Shown here piece by piece: positions 19,792 to 31,300 of a stretch of DNA of 64,000 bases. How positions within the stretch are numbered: the first letter of the stretch is position 1; every line of letters starts with the position of its first letter. A program made the translations under genes and the position numbers. Source of the DNA: an uncultured Erythrobacter sp. (GTDB lineage: Bacteria; Pseudomonadota; Alphaproteobacteria; Sphingomonadales; Sphingomonadaceae); contig CANLZP010000001.1 in the NCBI GenBank assembly GCA_947495695.1, positions 765,069-829,068 of the forward strand, read 5' to 3'. The notes below the pieces were generated by a model. That model was not told the DNA's origin and did no database searches. It saw nothing but the letters and a program-made list of their open reading frames with translations.

Positions 19792-21638
19792 TGGAACCCG
19801 ATCGCCGCTTACGCACCAATGAAAAGCCCAATCGGGCGATCTTCTTTTCGTGGTTGGCGGTTGTTTGCGTATTGTTGGCGATGACTGGCCCCTTCATTTT
19901 GGAAGGCCGTTTCCCTGGCCCCGATGACTCATTGCGGCTTGTTCAAGTGCGCGATCTTTTGGCCGGTCAAGGCTGGTACGATCTCCATCAATACCGGATG
20001 ACGCCGCCCGACGGGACATTGATGCATTGGTCTCGGCTGGTTGATGCTCCAATCGCTGCGTTGATCTGGTTCTTCTCCGTATTTTTCGAGCAAGCCTTGG
20101 CCGAGCGGATTGCGATGGTCATCGTTCCGCTGGTCATCCTGTCGTTCATCATGCTTGCCATCGGTCGCTTGGCCTGGCGGATTTTCGACCGTCAGATGGC
20201 GAGCTTCTCATGCCTCGTTCTGGCAGCTTTGCCGCCCATTGTGATGCAAATCCAGCCGCTCAGGATCGACCATCACGGATGGCAGATATTGGCGGTGGCA
20301 TTATCTGTCTGGGCCTTGTCATGGCGCTCGCCTGGCAAGGGTGGCGCACTGGCGGGCATAGCGATGGGCGTTGGCATGATTATCTCGCTCGAAGTGCTTC
20401 CAATGAGCGCAGCTTTCGCTTTGGTCTTGGGTCTGCGTTGGATGCGCAGCGACAAAGATCGCTGGTGGCTCGTCAGCTATATGCAAGCCTTGGCCGGGAC
20501 TATGGTTGTGGCGTTTCTGATAGCGCGCGGATCGGCCGATCTGGCGCAACATTGCGACGTCATTTCACCGGCGCATCTCGGGCTATTTTTGATCACGGCC
20601 TTGGCGACAGGTCTGTTCGCTGCGGTGCCATCGATGCCGCGGGTGCTGCTGGTGTTGGGTATGGCTGCAGCAGGAGCGCTGGGTGTTGGGTTTATGGCCT
20701 GGTCTGCGCCGCAATGCATCGGCAATCCCTTTACAGATCTCGATCCGGTTGTGCGTCAATTTTGGTATGATGGGGTGCATGAGGGATTGCCTGCGTGGCA
20801 CGGCAATGTTGACCGGTGGTTGCCTGCATTGATCCAGACGTTGGCGGCGCTGGCTATTTCCATCAGATTTGCATTGAAGAGCCATGACTGGGCCAGAGTG
20901 TGGTGGTTTGAATATTCGCTGCTCTTGGGCTTTGCGATTGTTGGAGGTTTGCTGACCGCACGCTCCATCGCCTTTGCCTCGGTGCTGTCTGCAATTCCCT
21001 TGGCGTGGTTGCTGCAACGCTTTTTCCGATTCTGGAAGGCGACCAGCGACATCGGCCCGAAGATTGTAGCTGCGCTGGCTCTTTATGCTGTGTTTCTTTC
21101 GGCAGGGCCAATCACTTTGATCCGTACCCAGATATTGTCGGCATCACAGACTTTTTACGAGGGCGATGCCACGACAACACGCGAATCAAATTGCGAATTG
21201 CGCGAGCATGCGCCGGTTCTTAATCAGCTTGAACCCAGCACTTTGTTCGCGCCGCTGGATATTGGCCCATCCCTGTTGCTGAAGACCCACCACAGTGTTG
21301 TGGCATCGGGCCATCACCGCGCGAATGAGGCGATGCGCGATGTTCTGGTCGCCTTCACCAGCGAGCCAGAGGTCGCGCGACCGATGATTGCCCAAAAGCA
21401 GGCGGACTATGTAGTGGTTTGCGTAGACCTGATCGAGGCAAGCAATCTGGCATTAGCAGGCGGTCCGCAGTCGTTGATTTACAAGTTGGTGGAAGACGAC
21501 GCACCAGCTTGGCTGGAGCGGGTGGATATCGGCGGCCCCGATGAATTGAGGGCGTGGAAGTTTATCCCGCACTCGGCTGATCAGGCGCAAAACTCACCAG
21601 CGGATGTCCAGCCAGCCTCGTTGACTATGCCGGAATAA
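19791..21638 (+). CDS. multi-pass membrane protein, GT-C/STT3-like candidate glycosyltransferase
   Basis: GPDDSLRLVQVRDLLAGQGWYDLHQYRM acidic loop, RIDHHGW, many TM segments; TGATG coupling to GtrA. Confidence 0.55.
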   Translation: MEPDRRLRTNEKPNRAIFFSWLAVVCVLLAMTGPFILEGRFPGPDDSLRLVQVRDLLAGQGWYDLHQYRMTPPDGTLMHWSRLVDAPIAALIWFFSVFFEQALAERIAMVIVPLVILSFIMLAIGRLAWRIFDRQMASFSCLVLAALPPIVMQIQPLRIDHHGWQILAVALSVWALSWRSPGKGGALAGIAMGVGMIISLEVLPMSAAFALVLGLRWMRSDKDRWWLVSYMQALAGTMVVAFLIARGSADLAQHCDVISPAHLGLFLITALATGLFAAVPSMPRVLLVLGMAAAGALGVGFMAWSAPQCIGNPFTDLDPVVRQFWYDGVHEGLPAWHGNVDRWLPALIQTLAALAISIRFALKSHDWARVWWFEYSLLLGFAIVGGLLTARSIAFASVLSAIPLAWLLQRFFRFWKATSDIGPKIVAALALYAVFLSAGPITLIRTQILSASQTFYEGDATTTRESNCELREHAPVLNQLEPSTLFAPLDIGPSLLLKTHHSVVASGHHRANEAMRDVLVAFTSEPEVARPMIAQKQADYVVVCVDLIEASNLALAGGPQSLIYKLVEDDAPAWLERVDIGGPDELRAWKFIPHSADQAQNSPADVQPASLTMPE

Positions 21639-22137
21639 AGTCCATCGCTACGCCATTGATGCAATGCCGCTGACCAGTGGGTTTGGGTCCATCTTTGAAG
21701 ATATGGCCCAAATGTCCGCCACAATCCGCGCAATGCACCTCGGTCCGCGGATATCCGATCTTATAATCAGTTGAGGTGCCGACGGCGCCCTTCTCGATCG
21801 CGGCGTAAAAGCTGGGCCAGCCGGTGCGGCTGTCATACTTCGTTCGGGAAGAATAGAGCCTGTTTCTGCAACCCGCGCACACGAAAACGCCTTTTCGCTT
21901 TTCGTCATTGAGAGGCGAGGAAAACGGGCGTTCTGTTCCTGCCTGGCGCAGGACGTAATACTCGCCTTTGGTCAGCAGGCGTGACCACTCCGCTTTGCTT
22001 TTCGAGATGGGAAAGCGCTTTCCTTTGGCGCTCGCGCTGCTGCCGACGGGCAAAAAGCTCACGCTCAACCCCGCTCCGAGCGCGATGCCTATCCCAGCGC
22101 CCAGAATCGTCCGGCGGTTTGCAATTGTCTCGCGCAT
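21625..22137 (-). CDS. msrB: peptide-methionine (R)-S-oxide reductase MsrB, predicted exported
   Basis: CAGC/CADC zinc motifs, TGWPSF, RHCINGVAMDF; N-terminal NRRTILGAG twin-Arg-like signal. Confidence 0.93.
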   Translation of the reverse strand: MRETIANRRTILGAGIGIALGAGLSVSFLPVGSSASAKGKRFPISKSKAEWSRLLTKGEYYVLRQAGTERPFSSPLNDEKRKGVFVCAGCRNRLYSSRTKYDSRTGWPSFYAAIEKGAVGTSTDYKIGYPRTEVHCADCGGHLGHIFKDGPKPTGQRHCINGVAMDFIPA

Positions 22138-22223
22138 GAAGGTCTCCGGCAGAAATATTCACGTTCTTACTATGAAGTACGTGAGACTTGGCCGAAAGGT
22201 TTCACCCTAGGTGCAAAGCGGAC

Positions 22224-23552
22224 CTAAAATTCGGAGACTTCGACTTCCAATTTGCGGAATCCGTGCACGAAATTGGCTCGCACTCGCTCGACTTCGCCGA
22301 CCACATTCACGCGCATCCGACGTTTGTGCATTTCTTCCAGCAAGACGCGCAGTTGCAATTCAGCAAGGCGGGCACCGACGCAGCGGTGAATGCCATAACC
22401 AAAGGCAATATGCCGTCGTGCATTCTCGCGGGTGATATCAATCGCGTCACCGTTTTCGAAGACTTCTTCATCGCGATTGGCAGACAAATACCACAAGACC
22501 AGCTTGTCACCTTTTTTGATCTTCTGACCAAATTGTTCGGAATCTTCGGTGGCGGTGCGTCGCATGTGCGCCAGTGGCGTCTGATAGCGGATGCATTCCT
22601 GTACCGCATTAGGGATCAGATCGGGGTTTTCCTCGAACAGTTTGCGCTGATCGGGGAATTTGTCGAAGGCATGAACAATGCCGGACATGGTGTTACGGGT
22701 GGTGTCATTGCCGCCCACGATCAGCAAGACCAGATTGCCGATAAATTCGCGCGGGCCCATCTGGCTCATCGCTTCTGAATTCAGCATCATCGAGATCAAG
22801 TCACTGCTCGGTTCGGCCTGCGAGCGTTCTTGCCACAGCATTCCGAAATACTGGGCCATCTCCTGCTGAATGGCGTCGCGCGTGTCATCCAGGGCGGGGG
22901 CCAATGCCAGCTCAGTATCGCCCGACCAATCGGACCAGAATGTCAGTAAGCGACGGTCTTCCCACGGAAATCCGAACAGCAGCGCCAGCATGCCCGTTGT
23001 CAGCTCGATCGAGACCGTATCAACCCAGTCAAATTTTTCACCGCGAGGCAGCGAATCCAGCACTTCGCCTGTGCGGGAACGGATTTCCGCTTCCATATCG
23101 GCCATATTGCTGGGCGTGAATTTGGGGGCAACGGTACGGCGTTGGCCGGTATGCTCTGGCCGGTCCATCGCGATAAACATGGGCAGTTCGCGGCCCTCTT
23201 CTGCAGGGCGCGGTTCCAAAATGGTGATGCCGCCATATTCCCAACTGGAAGAGAACAGATCGGGCAAAGCCTCAATATGCTGGATAGCCTTGTGGCCTAC
23301 CACATTCCAATAAGGGCCAAACGGGCTGTCAGGCACGTAATGCAGCGGACCCTTGGACCGCATCTCGGCAAAAATCGGCTGCCAGCGATCTTCTTCATAG
23401 ATGTCTGATCGGCTGACGTCATAGGGATGGGAATGCTGCGGGCGTTCTTCAGGGTGCTCAGCAAAATACTGGGTGAGCGCTTCATGGGCCTGCGGGCTGG
23501 TGCGCCACTGCGGCTTTTCCTGAGCAATCGTCGCCATCATTCTCTCCATCAC
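22224..23552 (-). CDS. cytochrome P450, CYP153-like
   Basis: IVGGNDTTRNTMSG I-helix, FGYGIHRCVGARLAELQLR heme loop; resembles CYP153 alkane hydroxylases from memory. Confidence 0.9.
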   Translation of the reverse strand: MMERMMATIAQEKPQWRTSPQAHEALTQYFAEHPEERPQHSHPYDVSRSDIYEEDRWQPIFAEMRSKGPLHYVPDSPFGPYWNVVGHKAIQHIEALPDLFSSSWEYGGITILEPRPAEEGRELPMFIAMDRPEHTGQRRTVAPKFTPSNMADMEAEIRSRTGEVLDSLPRGEKFDWVDTVSIELTTGMLALLFGFPWEDRRLLTFWSDWSGDTELALAPALDDTRDAIQQEMAQYFGMLWQERSQAEPSSDLISMMLNSEAMSQMGPREFIGNLVLLIVGGNDTTRNTMSGIVHAFDKFPDQRKLFEENPDLIPNAVQECIRYQTPLAHMRRTATEDSEQFGQKIKKGDKLVLWYLSANRDEEVFENGDAIDITRENARRHIAFGYGIHRCVGARLAELQLRVLLEEMHKRRMRVNVVGEVERVRANFVHGFRKLEVEVSEF

Positions 23553-23637
23553 ATGCGACTCGTTTTGTCGCTTAAATTCTCACCCGTCATCCTGCGACTA
23601 TTAACAGTCTTGTCAATAGTGAGTTGCGATTTGCGAC

Positions 23638-24906
23638 CTAACTGGCGGCCCGCCGCAGTCCAAACCAGCGTCGCTTGTTCGGATTGTGGCCGCCGCCGCC
23701 CGATTTCATCACCCGTTTGCGGAACAAAGTGGAGCCCATCTTGATAAAGATCGCGACCCACATGGCCTGGTATCCAATGGCGAGCAGGATCGGCCACAAC
23801 TCCTCGCTCTGCGCCGCGCGCGCGGTCATCGCAAAGGGCGAGCTCAACGGGAACAAGATGGCCAGCATCTCCAGCAGCGGAGCACCGTCAATCAAGGTGA
23901 AGCTGGCAAAGAAGAAGATGAACAATTGCAGCATTGTGACCGGCATCGACAGTGTCTGCACTTCGCGAACGGTGCTGGCCAGCGCGCCAATTGCCAGAAA
24001 GATCGAGCCGATCAGCAAATAGCCCATCGAGAAATTCACGACAAACAAGACGCTGAACAAGGGCCAGCCCACGCCCGGATCGGGCATGCCCATCAGTGTT
24101 TGCTTGACCCCGCCAAAGTCGCTGCCCGACAAGATTACCAGGCCAATCAGAGAGAACCATACGCCAACGCCAACCAATGATACCGCCAACATGGCGAACA
24201 ATTTGCCCAGGAACACAGCCTCCATCGGCAGCGCAGCTGCCAAGATTTCGATGATCTTGTTGGCCTTTTCCTCGACCAGATTGGACAGCACCATTCCGGC
24301 CAACAGCATCATCAGCAGGAACAATAGAGTCATGGAAATCTGTGCTGTATCGCGGCGCTGATCCTTGACCGTCGCCCCGCTGCTGGTGACCAAACTGGTG
24401 GCCAGGGCGGGATAGGAAACATCCGCCCCAGTGCGCGCCAACGCCAGATGCATGGTAACCTGGCCGCTCCACGCTCGCAATTTGTCGCTGGTCCCGGTCA
24501 ACACCGGATTTTCCAGCGTCCCGGTCAACACAGCGCCATAGATGCCGCTCTTGTCTGCGATCAATGCCTCTGGATCGATCGGATCATGCCCCTCGGCTGG
24601 ATCGAACAGATAGAAATGGGGTACGCCGCCTCGACCAAGCTCATTTTCCAAGCGGGTATGGGCATCCATCAAGGAGGCCATGTCTTCGCTCGGCATCTGC
24701 AGGGCTATGCGCACATCGGGTGCGTTTTGATTGGCCGCCGCGCCCAGGCCGCCCGACATGGCAAACACCACGGCAGGGAACAACGGTCCCAACAGAAAGA
24801 ACAGAAAGCTGCGGCTGAACAAGATCGCCACAAAGTCACGCCGCGCCACTACCAAGGCTGCCTGCAAATTGGACAGGCGCGCCTTCTCGCTCATGTCGAT
24901 GCTCAT
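23638..24906 (-). CDS. ABC transporter permease (ABC-2/NatB-like)
   Basis: Large extracytoplasmic domain after TM1, ABC-2 membrane region; coupled to ATPase gene. Confidence 0.85.
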   Translation of the reverse strand: MSIDMSEKARLSNLQAALVVARRDFVAILFSRSFLFFLLGPLFPAVVFAMSGGLGAAANQNAPDVRIALQMPSEDMASLMDAHTRLENELGRGGVPHFYLFDPAEGHDPIDPEALIADKSGIYGAVLTGTLENPVLTGTSDKLRAWSGQVTMHLALARTGADVSYPALATSLVTSSGATVKDQRRDTAQISMTLLFLLMMLLAGMVLSNLVEEKANKIIEILAAALPMEAVFLGKLFAMLAVSLVGVGVWFSLIGLVILSGSDFGGVKQTLMGMPDPGVGWPLFSVLFVVNFSMGYLLIGSIFLAIGALASTVREVQTLSMPVTMLQLFIFFFASFTLIDGAPLLEMLAILFPLSSPFAMTARAAQSEELWPILLAIGYQAMWVAIFIKMGSTLFRKRVMKSGGGGHNPNKRRWFGLRRAAS

Positions 24907-25910
24907 TGGCCGCCCTCCAATTGGCTGTCGGCCTCTAACTGACGTGCAGCAGCCTCGCCGGCGATATGGACAAAGGCGTCATGCAATCCCGCGCGTTCGA
25001 TCGAGAGCGACAGAATACCCGCGTCTCCTTCAATCAATTGTCGCAACAAAGGTTCGACGCCTGTTTCGGGTAGCGAGAACATGAAGAAGTCACCTTCTCG
25101 GCGTGCATCTTGCGGCAATGCAGCAAGCCATGCACCTTCTCTGGCACGAGTTTCCAGCCGGACTTGAGCAGGAATGCGGTCGCGTGCAGCCTCTACCGAT
25201 CCAGCATAGGGTACCTTGCCCCCAGCGATGATGGCCACGCCTTCGCACAAACGTTCGGCATGGTGGATCACGTGGGTGGAGAAGATTACGGTTGTACCTT
25301 CATCGGCCAAGGTGCGGATCATCCGCTCCAACTTGCCCTGATTGATCGCATCAAGCCCCGAAAACGGCTCGTCCAGGACCACCAATTTGGGGCGGTGGAT
25401 CAACGTGCCGAGCAATTGGACGGTTTGGGCCATGCCTTTGGACAATTGGCGGATTTGCCGATCGGCTGCATGAGCCAGATCGTGCCGTTCCAGCAATTCC
25501 AATCCGCGTTTGCGGCCCTCGGGCAGGGTCAATCCGCGCAAAGCTCCCATAAAGGCAATCGCCTCGATCGCTTTCATCGAAGGATAGAGACCGCGCTCTT
25601 CGGGCAGATAGCCAATCAAGCGCGCGATATCATGCGGGCGATCATGGCCGAACACGCGGCGAATACCCTCGTCGGGGTCAATAATGCCCAGCAGCATCCG
25701 CAAGGTTGTGGTCTTGCCTGCGCCGTTTGGACCCAGAATGCCATAAATTGCGCCTTGCGGCACCGATATGTCGACCCCATCGACCGCTAGCGTTCCGTCG
25801 AACCGTTTGACCAATCCGCGTGCCTCGATGGCGAGCGGACGGTCTACACCGTCATTAGAGTTGTGCGCGGCATTGCCCGCCTGCTTTTGATCGCTTACCG
25901 CCATATCCAT
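24903..25910 (-). CDS. ABC transporter ATP-binding protein (NatA-like)
   Basis: GPNGAGKTTTLRMLLG Walker A, QLSKGMAQ signature, LVVLDEPFSGLD Walker B. Confidence 0.93.
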   Translation of the reverse strand: MDMAVSDQKQAGNAAHNSNDGVDRPLAIEARGLVKRFDGTLAVDGVDISVPQGAIYGILGPNGAGKTTTLRMLLGIIDPDEGIRRVFGHDRPHDIARLIGYLPEERGLYPSMKAIEAIAFMGALRGLTLPEGRKRGLELLERHDLAHAADRQIRQLSKGMAQTVQLLGTLIHRPKLVVLDEPFSGLDAINQGKLERMIRTLADEGTTVIFSTHVIHHAERLCEGVAIIAGGKVPYAGSVEAARDRIPAQVRLETRAREGAWLAALPQDARREGDFFMFSLPETGVEPLLRQLIEGDAGILSLSIERAGLHDAFVHIAGEAAARQLEADSQLEGGQ

Positions 25911-25954
25911 GACGCCCGATTAACCTTAGGGCATGAACGGGAGCAACCCCAAGC

Positions 25955-27031
25955 GTGGTTAATGCCGCTGAAACTGATCAATTGCGTAGCGCTTTGCTGG
26001 CCGAAGCCGAACGGCTAGGATTTGCGGCCATTGGTATAGCGTCGGCGCAAGATGATCCCGTCCGGACCAAGCGATTGGAGGCATGGCTGGGTGACGGTCG
26101 TCATGGATCGATGGAGTGGATGGAAGACAGGGCCGATGTGCGCCGTGGTCCGCAATCCATGTGGCCCGAGGCCAACAGCGTGATTGCCTTGGGGATGAGT
26201 TACGCTCCGCCTGATGATCCGCTCGCCTTGGAATCACACCCCGAAAAGGGGCGGATTTCGGTCTATGCCCGGGGCAAGGATTACCACGATACGGTGAAAA
26301 AGCGGCTCAAGGCATTGGCCCGCTGGCTGGTCGCGCAACAGCCGGACAGTGAATTGAAGGTGTTTGTCGACACCGCCCCGGTGATGGAGAAGCCGCTGGG
26401 TGAAGCCGCCGGGATTGGCTGGCAGGGCAAACATACCAATTTGGTCAGCCGGGACGAGGGCAATTGGCTGTTCCTGGGCGCGATCTACACCACTATCGCC
26501 TTCACCCCTGATGCCCCCCACCAGGATCGGTGCGGGTCATGCGATGCGTGCCAGCAGGCCTGTCCCACAGATGCATTTCCGGCGCCCTACCAATTGGATG
26601 CACGACGCTGCATTTCCTATCTCACGATTGAGCACAAAGGCCCCATTGCAGAGGAATTTCGAGCTGCCTTGGGCAATCGCATCTATGGCTGCGATGATTG
26701 TTTGGCCGTGTGTCCGTGGAACAAATTTGCGCAAACCGCTGCCAGCCATGCAGACTTTTTGCCGCGTGCAGAGCTGGTGGCACCGCGGCTGAATGATTTG
26801 CTGCAATTGGATGACGCAGGTTTCCGCAAGCTGTTCTCAGGCTCTCCGATCAAGCGGATTGGCCGGGACCGGTTCGTGCGCAATTGTCTGTATGCGGCCG
26901 GCAACAGTGCGCGCGCCGATTTGGCCGAGCCAGTTGGCGCCTTGCTCGATGATCCCGATCCAGCCGTGAAGGATGCAGCGCAGTGGGCGCTGGCCCGTCT
27001 TAAACAGTCCAGTCTTAAAGCAGAGATTTAA
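25955..27031 (+). CDS. queG: epoxyqueuosine reductase
   Basis: Two 4Fe-4S motifs [16 protein letters not shown] and [14 protein letters not shown]. Confidence 0.93.
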   Translation: MVNAAETDQLRSALLAEAERLGFAAIGIASAQDDPVRTKRLEAWLGDGRHGSMEWMEDRADVRRGPQSMWPEANSVIALGMSYAPPDDPLALESHPEKGRISVYARGKDYHDTVKKRLKALARWLVAQQPDSELKVFVDTAPVMEKPLGEAAGIGWQGKHTNLVSRDEGNWLFLGAIYTTIAFTPDAPHQDRCGSCDACQQACPTDAFPAPYQLDARRCISYLTIEHKGPIAEEFRAALGNRIYGCDDCLAVCPWNKFAQTAASHADFLPRAELVAPRLNDLLQLDDAGFRKLFSGSPIKRIGRDRFVRNCLYAAGNSARADLAEPVGALLDDPDPAVKDAAQWALARLKQSSLKAEI

Positions 27032-28244
27032 GCGGAATTTCCGGGTCTGCCAGAGCGTCCAGATCGACCGCTTCGACCCCGCTTTCGATCAATTTTCGCC
27101 CCTGGACGTAATCCTTGGTGTTGTTAACGCAATCAAACGCAATCGGCCGCCCTTCTTTTAGGTACACGACCGTGAACTTGCGGTCTTCCGGATCGCCGCG
27201 CAGCACGGTGGCGTCAAAGTCCAGCGATAGACCGGCGGTTTGCAAGCGAAGGTCGTACTGATTGGACCAGAACCATGGCAGAGCGTGATAGGGTTGCTTG
27301 TCCCCCATGATTGCACGCGCAACGGTGTTGGCCATATCGTTTGCATTCTGGACCGATTCCAGCCGGATGATGGCCTGCCCGGCAAAGGGGTTGGCATGCG
27401 CCGCACAATCCCCAATGGCATAGATATCGTCCAGTGTGGTGCGGCAGAACACGTCCACATCCACGCCATTTGATCCGGCTGCGCCCGCTGCTATCAGCGG
27501 AGCAACCGAAGGCACGACGCCGATTCCCACAATCACCATATCGCAAGCGACGCTTTCGCCATTGGTCAACGTGACGGATGTTGCCAGCCCGTCTTCGCCT
27601 TCAAGCGCCTCGACACCCGTTTCGAGCAAAATCTCGACGCCCTGACGGCGGTGCTCGTCCTGATAGAATGTCGACAAATCTTCGCCTGCTACGCGGGCCA
27701 GAACGCGCGGCAAGGCCTCGATCAAGGTCACTTCACAGCCCAGCTTGCGCAGCACTGCGGCCGCCTCCAGGCCAATATAGCCACCCCCGACGACCGCCAC
27801 TTTCTTGGCGCCCGATTCCAACTCCGCCATGATGGCATCAACATCGCGTCTATTGCGGACCGAATGAACGTTTTTGAAGTTGCCACCGGGGCAAGACAGC
27901 CGTCGCGGATCGCCTCCACCGGCCCAGATCAGCTTGCGATAGCCGATCCTTTCGCCACTGGTCAGCACCACCTCATGCGCCATAGGATCCACTTCAGCGA
28001 CGGCGCTTTGCAGTTGCAGATCAATGTTCTTGTCGGCCCAGAATTGCGGCGGGCGGATCATGATCCGCTCAAACGGCTTGTCTCCGGCCAGATATTCTTT
28101 GGACAAGGGAGGGCGCTCATAAGGCGGCTCATTATCCCTGCCCAGCATCAGGATGGTATCCTCATGCCCCTGTTGCCTAAGCGCAATGGCGGCTTGTGCG
28201 CCTCCGTGCCCGGTTCCAACGATCACCACGTCTGCTGTTTTCAT
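27015..28244 (-). CDS. FAD-dependent oxidoreductase (ferredoxin/rubredoxin reductase type)
   Basis: [65 protein letters not shown]. Confidence 0.92.
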   Translation of the reverse strand: MKTADVVIVGTGHGGAQAAIALRQQGHEDTILMLGRDNEPPYERPPLSKEYLAGDKPFERIMIRPPQFWADKNIDLQLQSAVAEVDPMAHEVVLTSGERIGYRKLIWAGGGDPRRLSCPGGNFKNVHSVRNRRDVDAIMAELESGAKKVAVVGGGYIGLEAAAVLRKLGCEVTLIEALPRVLARVAGEDLSTFYQDEHRRQGVEILLETGVEALEGEDGLATSVTLTNGESVACDMVIVGIGVVPSVAPLIAAGAAGSNGVDVDVFCRTTLDDIYAIGDCAAHANPFAGQAIIRLESVQNANDMANTVARAIMGDKQPYHALPWFWSNQYDLRLQTAGLSLDFDATVLRGDPEDRKFTVVYLKEGRPIAFDCVNNTKDYVQGRKLIESGVEAVDLDALADPEIPLKSLL

Positions 28245-28324
28245 GCGCGTGTGGGTCGTCGCAAAATCGGTCTGCGTCAAGTTTCGATCGTCAGGAATTG
28301 GGACCAAACGGGGCCAAGCAGGGC

Positions 28325-31300
28325 TCAGCGTTCGAGCAGATTACGCGCCTGACTGGCGATTTGGGCGAGCATCACCGGGGCGACCGGCGTGTGCTCCTGG
28401 GCCCGGCCAATCATGGTGCGGAACTGCTTTACACTGTCCTGATTGTCCGAAGTCCAGTCATTCACAGCGGCCACCGGATCGTCTTTGCCTGCCTTCCGGC
28501 GAAGCAAACGGCGCAAGAAATCAAGCCGCATCTGCTGGAAGTCACGGGCCAAGCCGCTGACCAAAGGTCGCTCCCAAATGTCCGACGGGTTCATCAAGGC
28601 GGCCGTGCTTTGCGCCCAATCGAGGCCCAGCGCCTCGCCGACTTGTGTAAATGCCTGGGTCAGCTCGCGCGGTTTCATGTCGGTGTCATGCGCCAGTCGG
28701 GCAAGGCCAATCGCGCCATCCAAATCGAACATATGGCTGACCTTGTCGGCCAGTTTTGCTGGTGCACCAGCCGCTACCAGCCGCTCGCACAGACGGGTGG
28801 ATTGGCGGCGCGCTTGATCGGCTAGCAATGTTCCCGATGCATCGGACAGGGTGCGGACCGCTTTGCCCAGATCGGTGACCAAGGCCTGCGTGTCGATGCG
28901 ACCAGCAGTGGTGCGCAACATATCGGACATCAGATTGGCGATGGCAGCAGCCAGCCTATCAAACAGCTGCAAGCGTGGTTGCTCGGCCATGTCAGCCTGA
29001 TCAATTTCGCTCCATAGTTTGTCCAGATCGAACATCGCCTCAACCGCCACAAAGGCAGCGGCAACTGTGGCCAAATCGACCCCTTCTTCGGCGGCCAATT
29101 CAAACGGGTGGATAATCCCCAACCGGTTGATCATGCGATTGGCCAGCTTGGTGGCGATAATCTCGCGCCGCAGGCGGTGATCTGCGATTTGTTGCTTGAA
29201 CTTGCTGCGCATCGGGCTGGGGAAGCTGGCAAACAGCAGCGGTTCCAGCGTCACAGCGTCAGCCAGCGGGCTTACCTCGATGGCGTCCTGCAGAACCAGT
29301 TTGGTGGAAGAAATCAGCACGGCCAGCTCTGGCCGGGTCATGCCCGCATGGTCTGCTGCACGCCGGCTGAGCACCTGATTGTCGGCGATGCCTTCGGTCC
29401 GTCGGTCCAGCGCGCCGCGCTCTTCCAATTGCTCAATCAGATGCAATTGGGCCGCCATCGCTTTGGCGCCTCCAGCCTCGGCCACCGACAGAGCGAGTGC
29501 CTGCAACCGGTTGTTTTCCAGTACGATCGCCGACACTTCATCGGTCATATCGGCCAGCAAGGCATTGCGCTTTTTGGCAGAGATCTTGCCAGCTGCCCGA
29601 GCCGCGGCGAGCGCGATCTTGATATTGACCTCGTTATCCGAGCAATCGACCCCGGCCGAATTGTCGATAAAGTCGGTGTTGATCCGGCCTCCGCCCAGCG
29701 CAAATTCAATCCGCCCGGCTTGGGTTACGCCCAGATTGGCCCCTTCGCCGATGACCTTGGCTCGCAGGTCCTTGGCGTTGATCCGCAAAGCATCGTTCGC
29801 GGGATCGCCAACGGCTGCGTTATTTTCCGCCTCGCTCTTGATGTAGGTTCCGATGCCGCCGAACCAGACCAAATCGACACTGGCCCCGATGATGGCGCTC
29901 ATCAGCGCTTCTGGTTCCAACTCCTTGGCATCGATGCCCAGTGCTTCGCGCGCGGCTTTGGACAATTTGATATGTTTGGCATCGCGCGGGAACACCCCGC
30001 CGCCCTTGGAGATCAACTTTTCGTCATAATCCTGCCAGCTTGATCGAGGCAGCTCGAACAGACGCTTGCGCTCGGCCCAGCTTTTCGCCGGATCAGGGTC
30101 TGGATCAATGAAGATGTGGCGGTGGTCAAAGGCCGCAACCAGCTTGATTGCCTTGGACAGCAGCATGCCATTGCCGAACACATCGCCCGACATGTCTCCG
30201 CAACCAACCACACTGACAGGATCGGTCTGAACATCCACGCCCATTTCAAGAAAATGCCGCTGGACCGAAACCCATCCACCGCGCGCGGTGATGCCCATGG
30301 CTTTGTGATCATAGCCGTTCGATCCGCCGCTGGCGAAAGCATCGTCCAACCAGAAATTAGCTTTTTCTGCGATGGCATTGGCAACATCGGAAAAGCGCGC
30401 CGTGCCCTTATCAGCCGCGACCACGAAATAGGGGTCTTCGCCGTCGGTCACGACCACTTGGTCTGGATGCAGGACCTTTCCGTCGACAATATTGTCGGTA
30501 ATCGACAACAGGGTGCGGATGAAGATTTCATAGCTGGCCTGCCCTTCCGCAGCCCAACCGTCGCGATCTTTAGCGGGCGAGGGAAGCTGCTTGGGATAGA
30601 AACCACCCTTCGCACCGGTTGGCACGATCACGGCATTTTTGACGCGTTGCGCCTTCATCAGGCCAAGGATTTCTGTGCGGAAGTCGTCGCGCCGGTCTGA
30701 CCAACGCAGGCCACCACGGGCAATCGGTCCGGCGCGCAAATGGATGCCTTCAACCCGGCGCGAATAGACAAAGATCTCGCGCCACGGAACCGGTTTGGGC
30801 AGATTGGGCACCAAGCTGGAATCAATCTTGAACGCCAGCGCTTCCTGGGCCGCAGGAGCAAAGGCATTGGTGCGCAGAATGGCTTCGATCAAGGAATGGT
30901 ACAGGCGCAGCAAGCGGTCATCATTGATGGCGCTGACTTTGCTTAGGCCCCGCTTGATCGCATCCTTGGCGGATTTTGCAGCCGCGTTTCTGTCACCGAT
31001 AAAGCCGGGGTCATGACACGCAATCAGCAAGTCCAACATCGCCCGTGTGACATGCGGCGCCGCGCTGAGCGCATCGACCACGGTGTAGATCGTAAAGCCC
31101 ATCCCGGCCTGACGAAGATAGCGATAGATGGCGCGCAACCAGTCAGCTTCCTGGGCGCTCAGACCGGCTTCAACCACCAATCGGTTGAAGGGATCATCCT
31201 CGCCATGCCCCATCAGAACCGACGCGATTGCCTGTTCGACTGCGGTGACCCTTTCCAGCAGTGGTTTGACCTTACTTTCATCAGATAGGCCAACCGCGAA

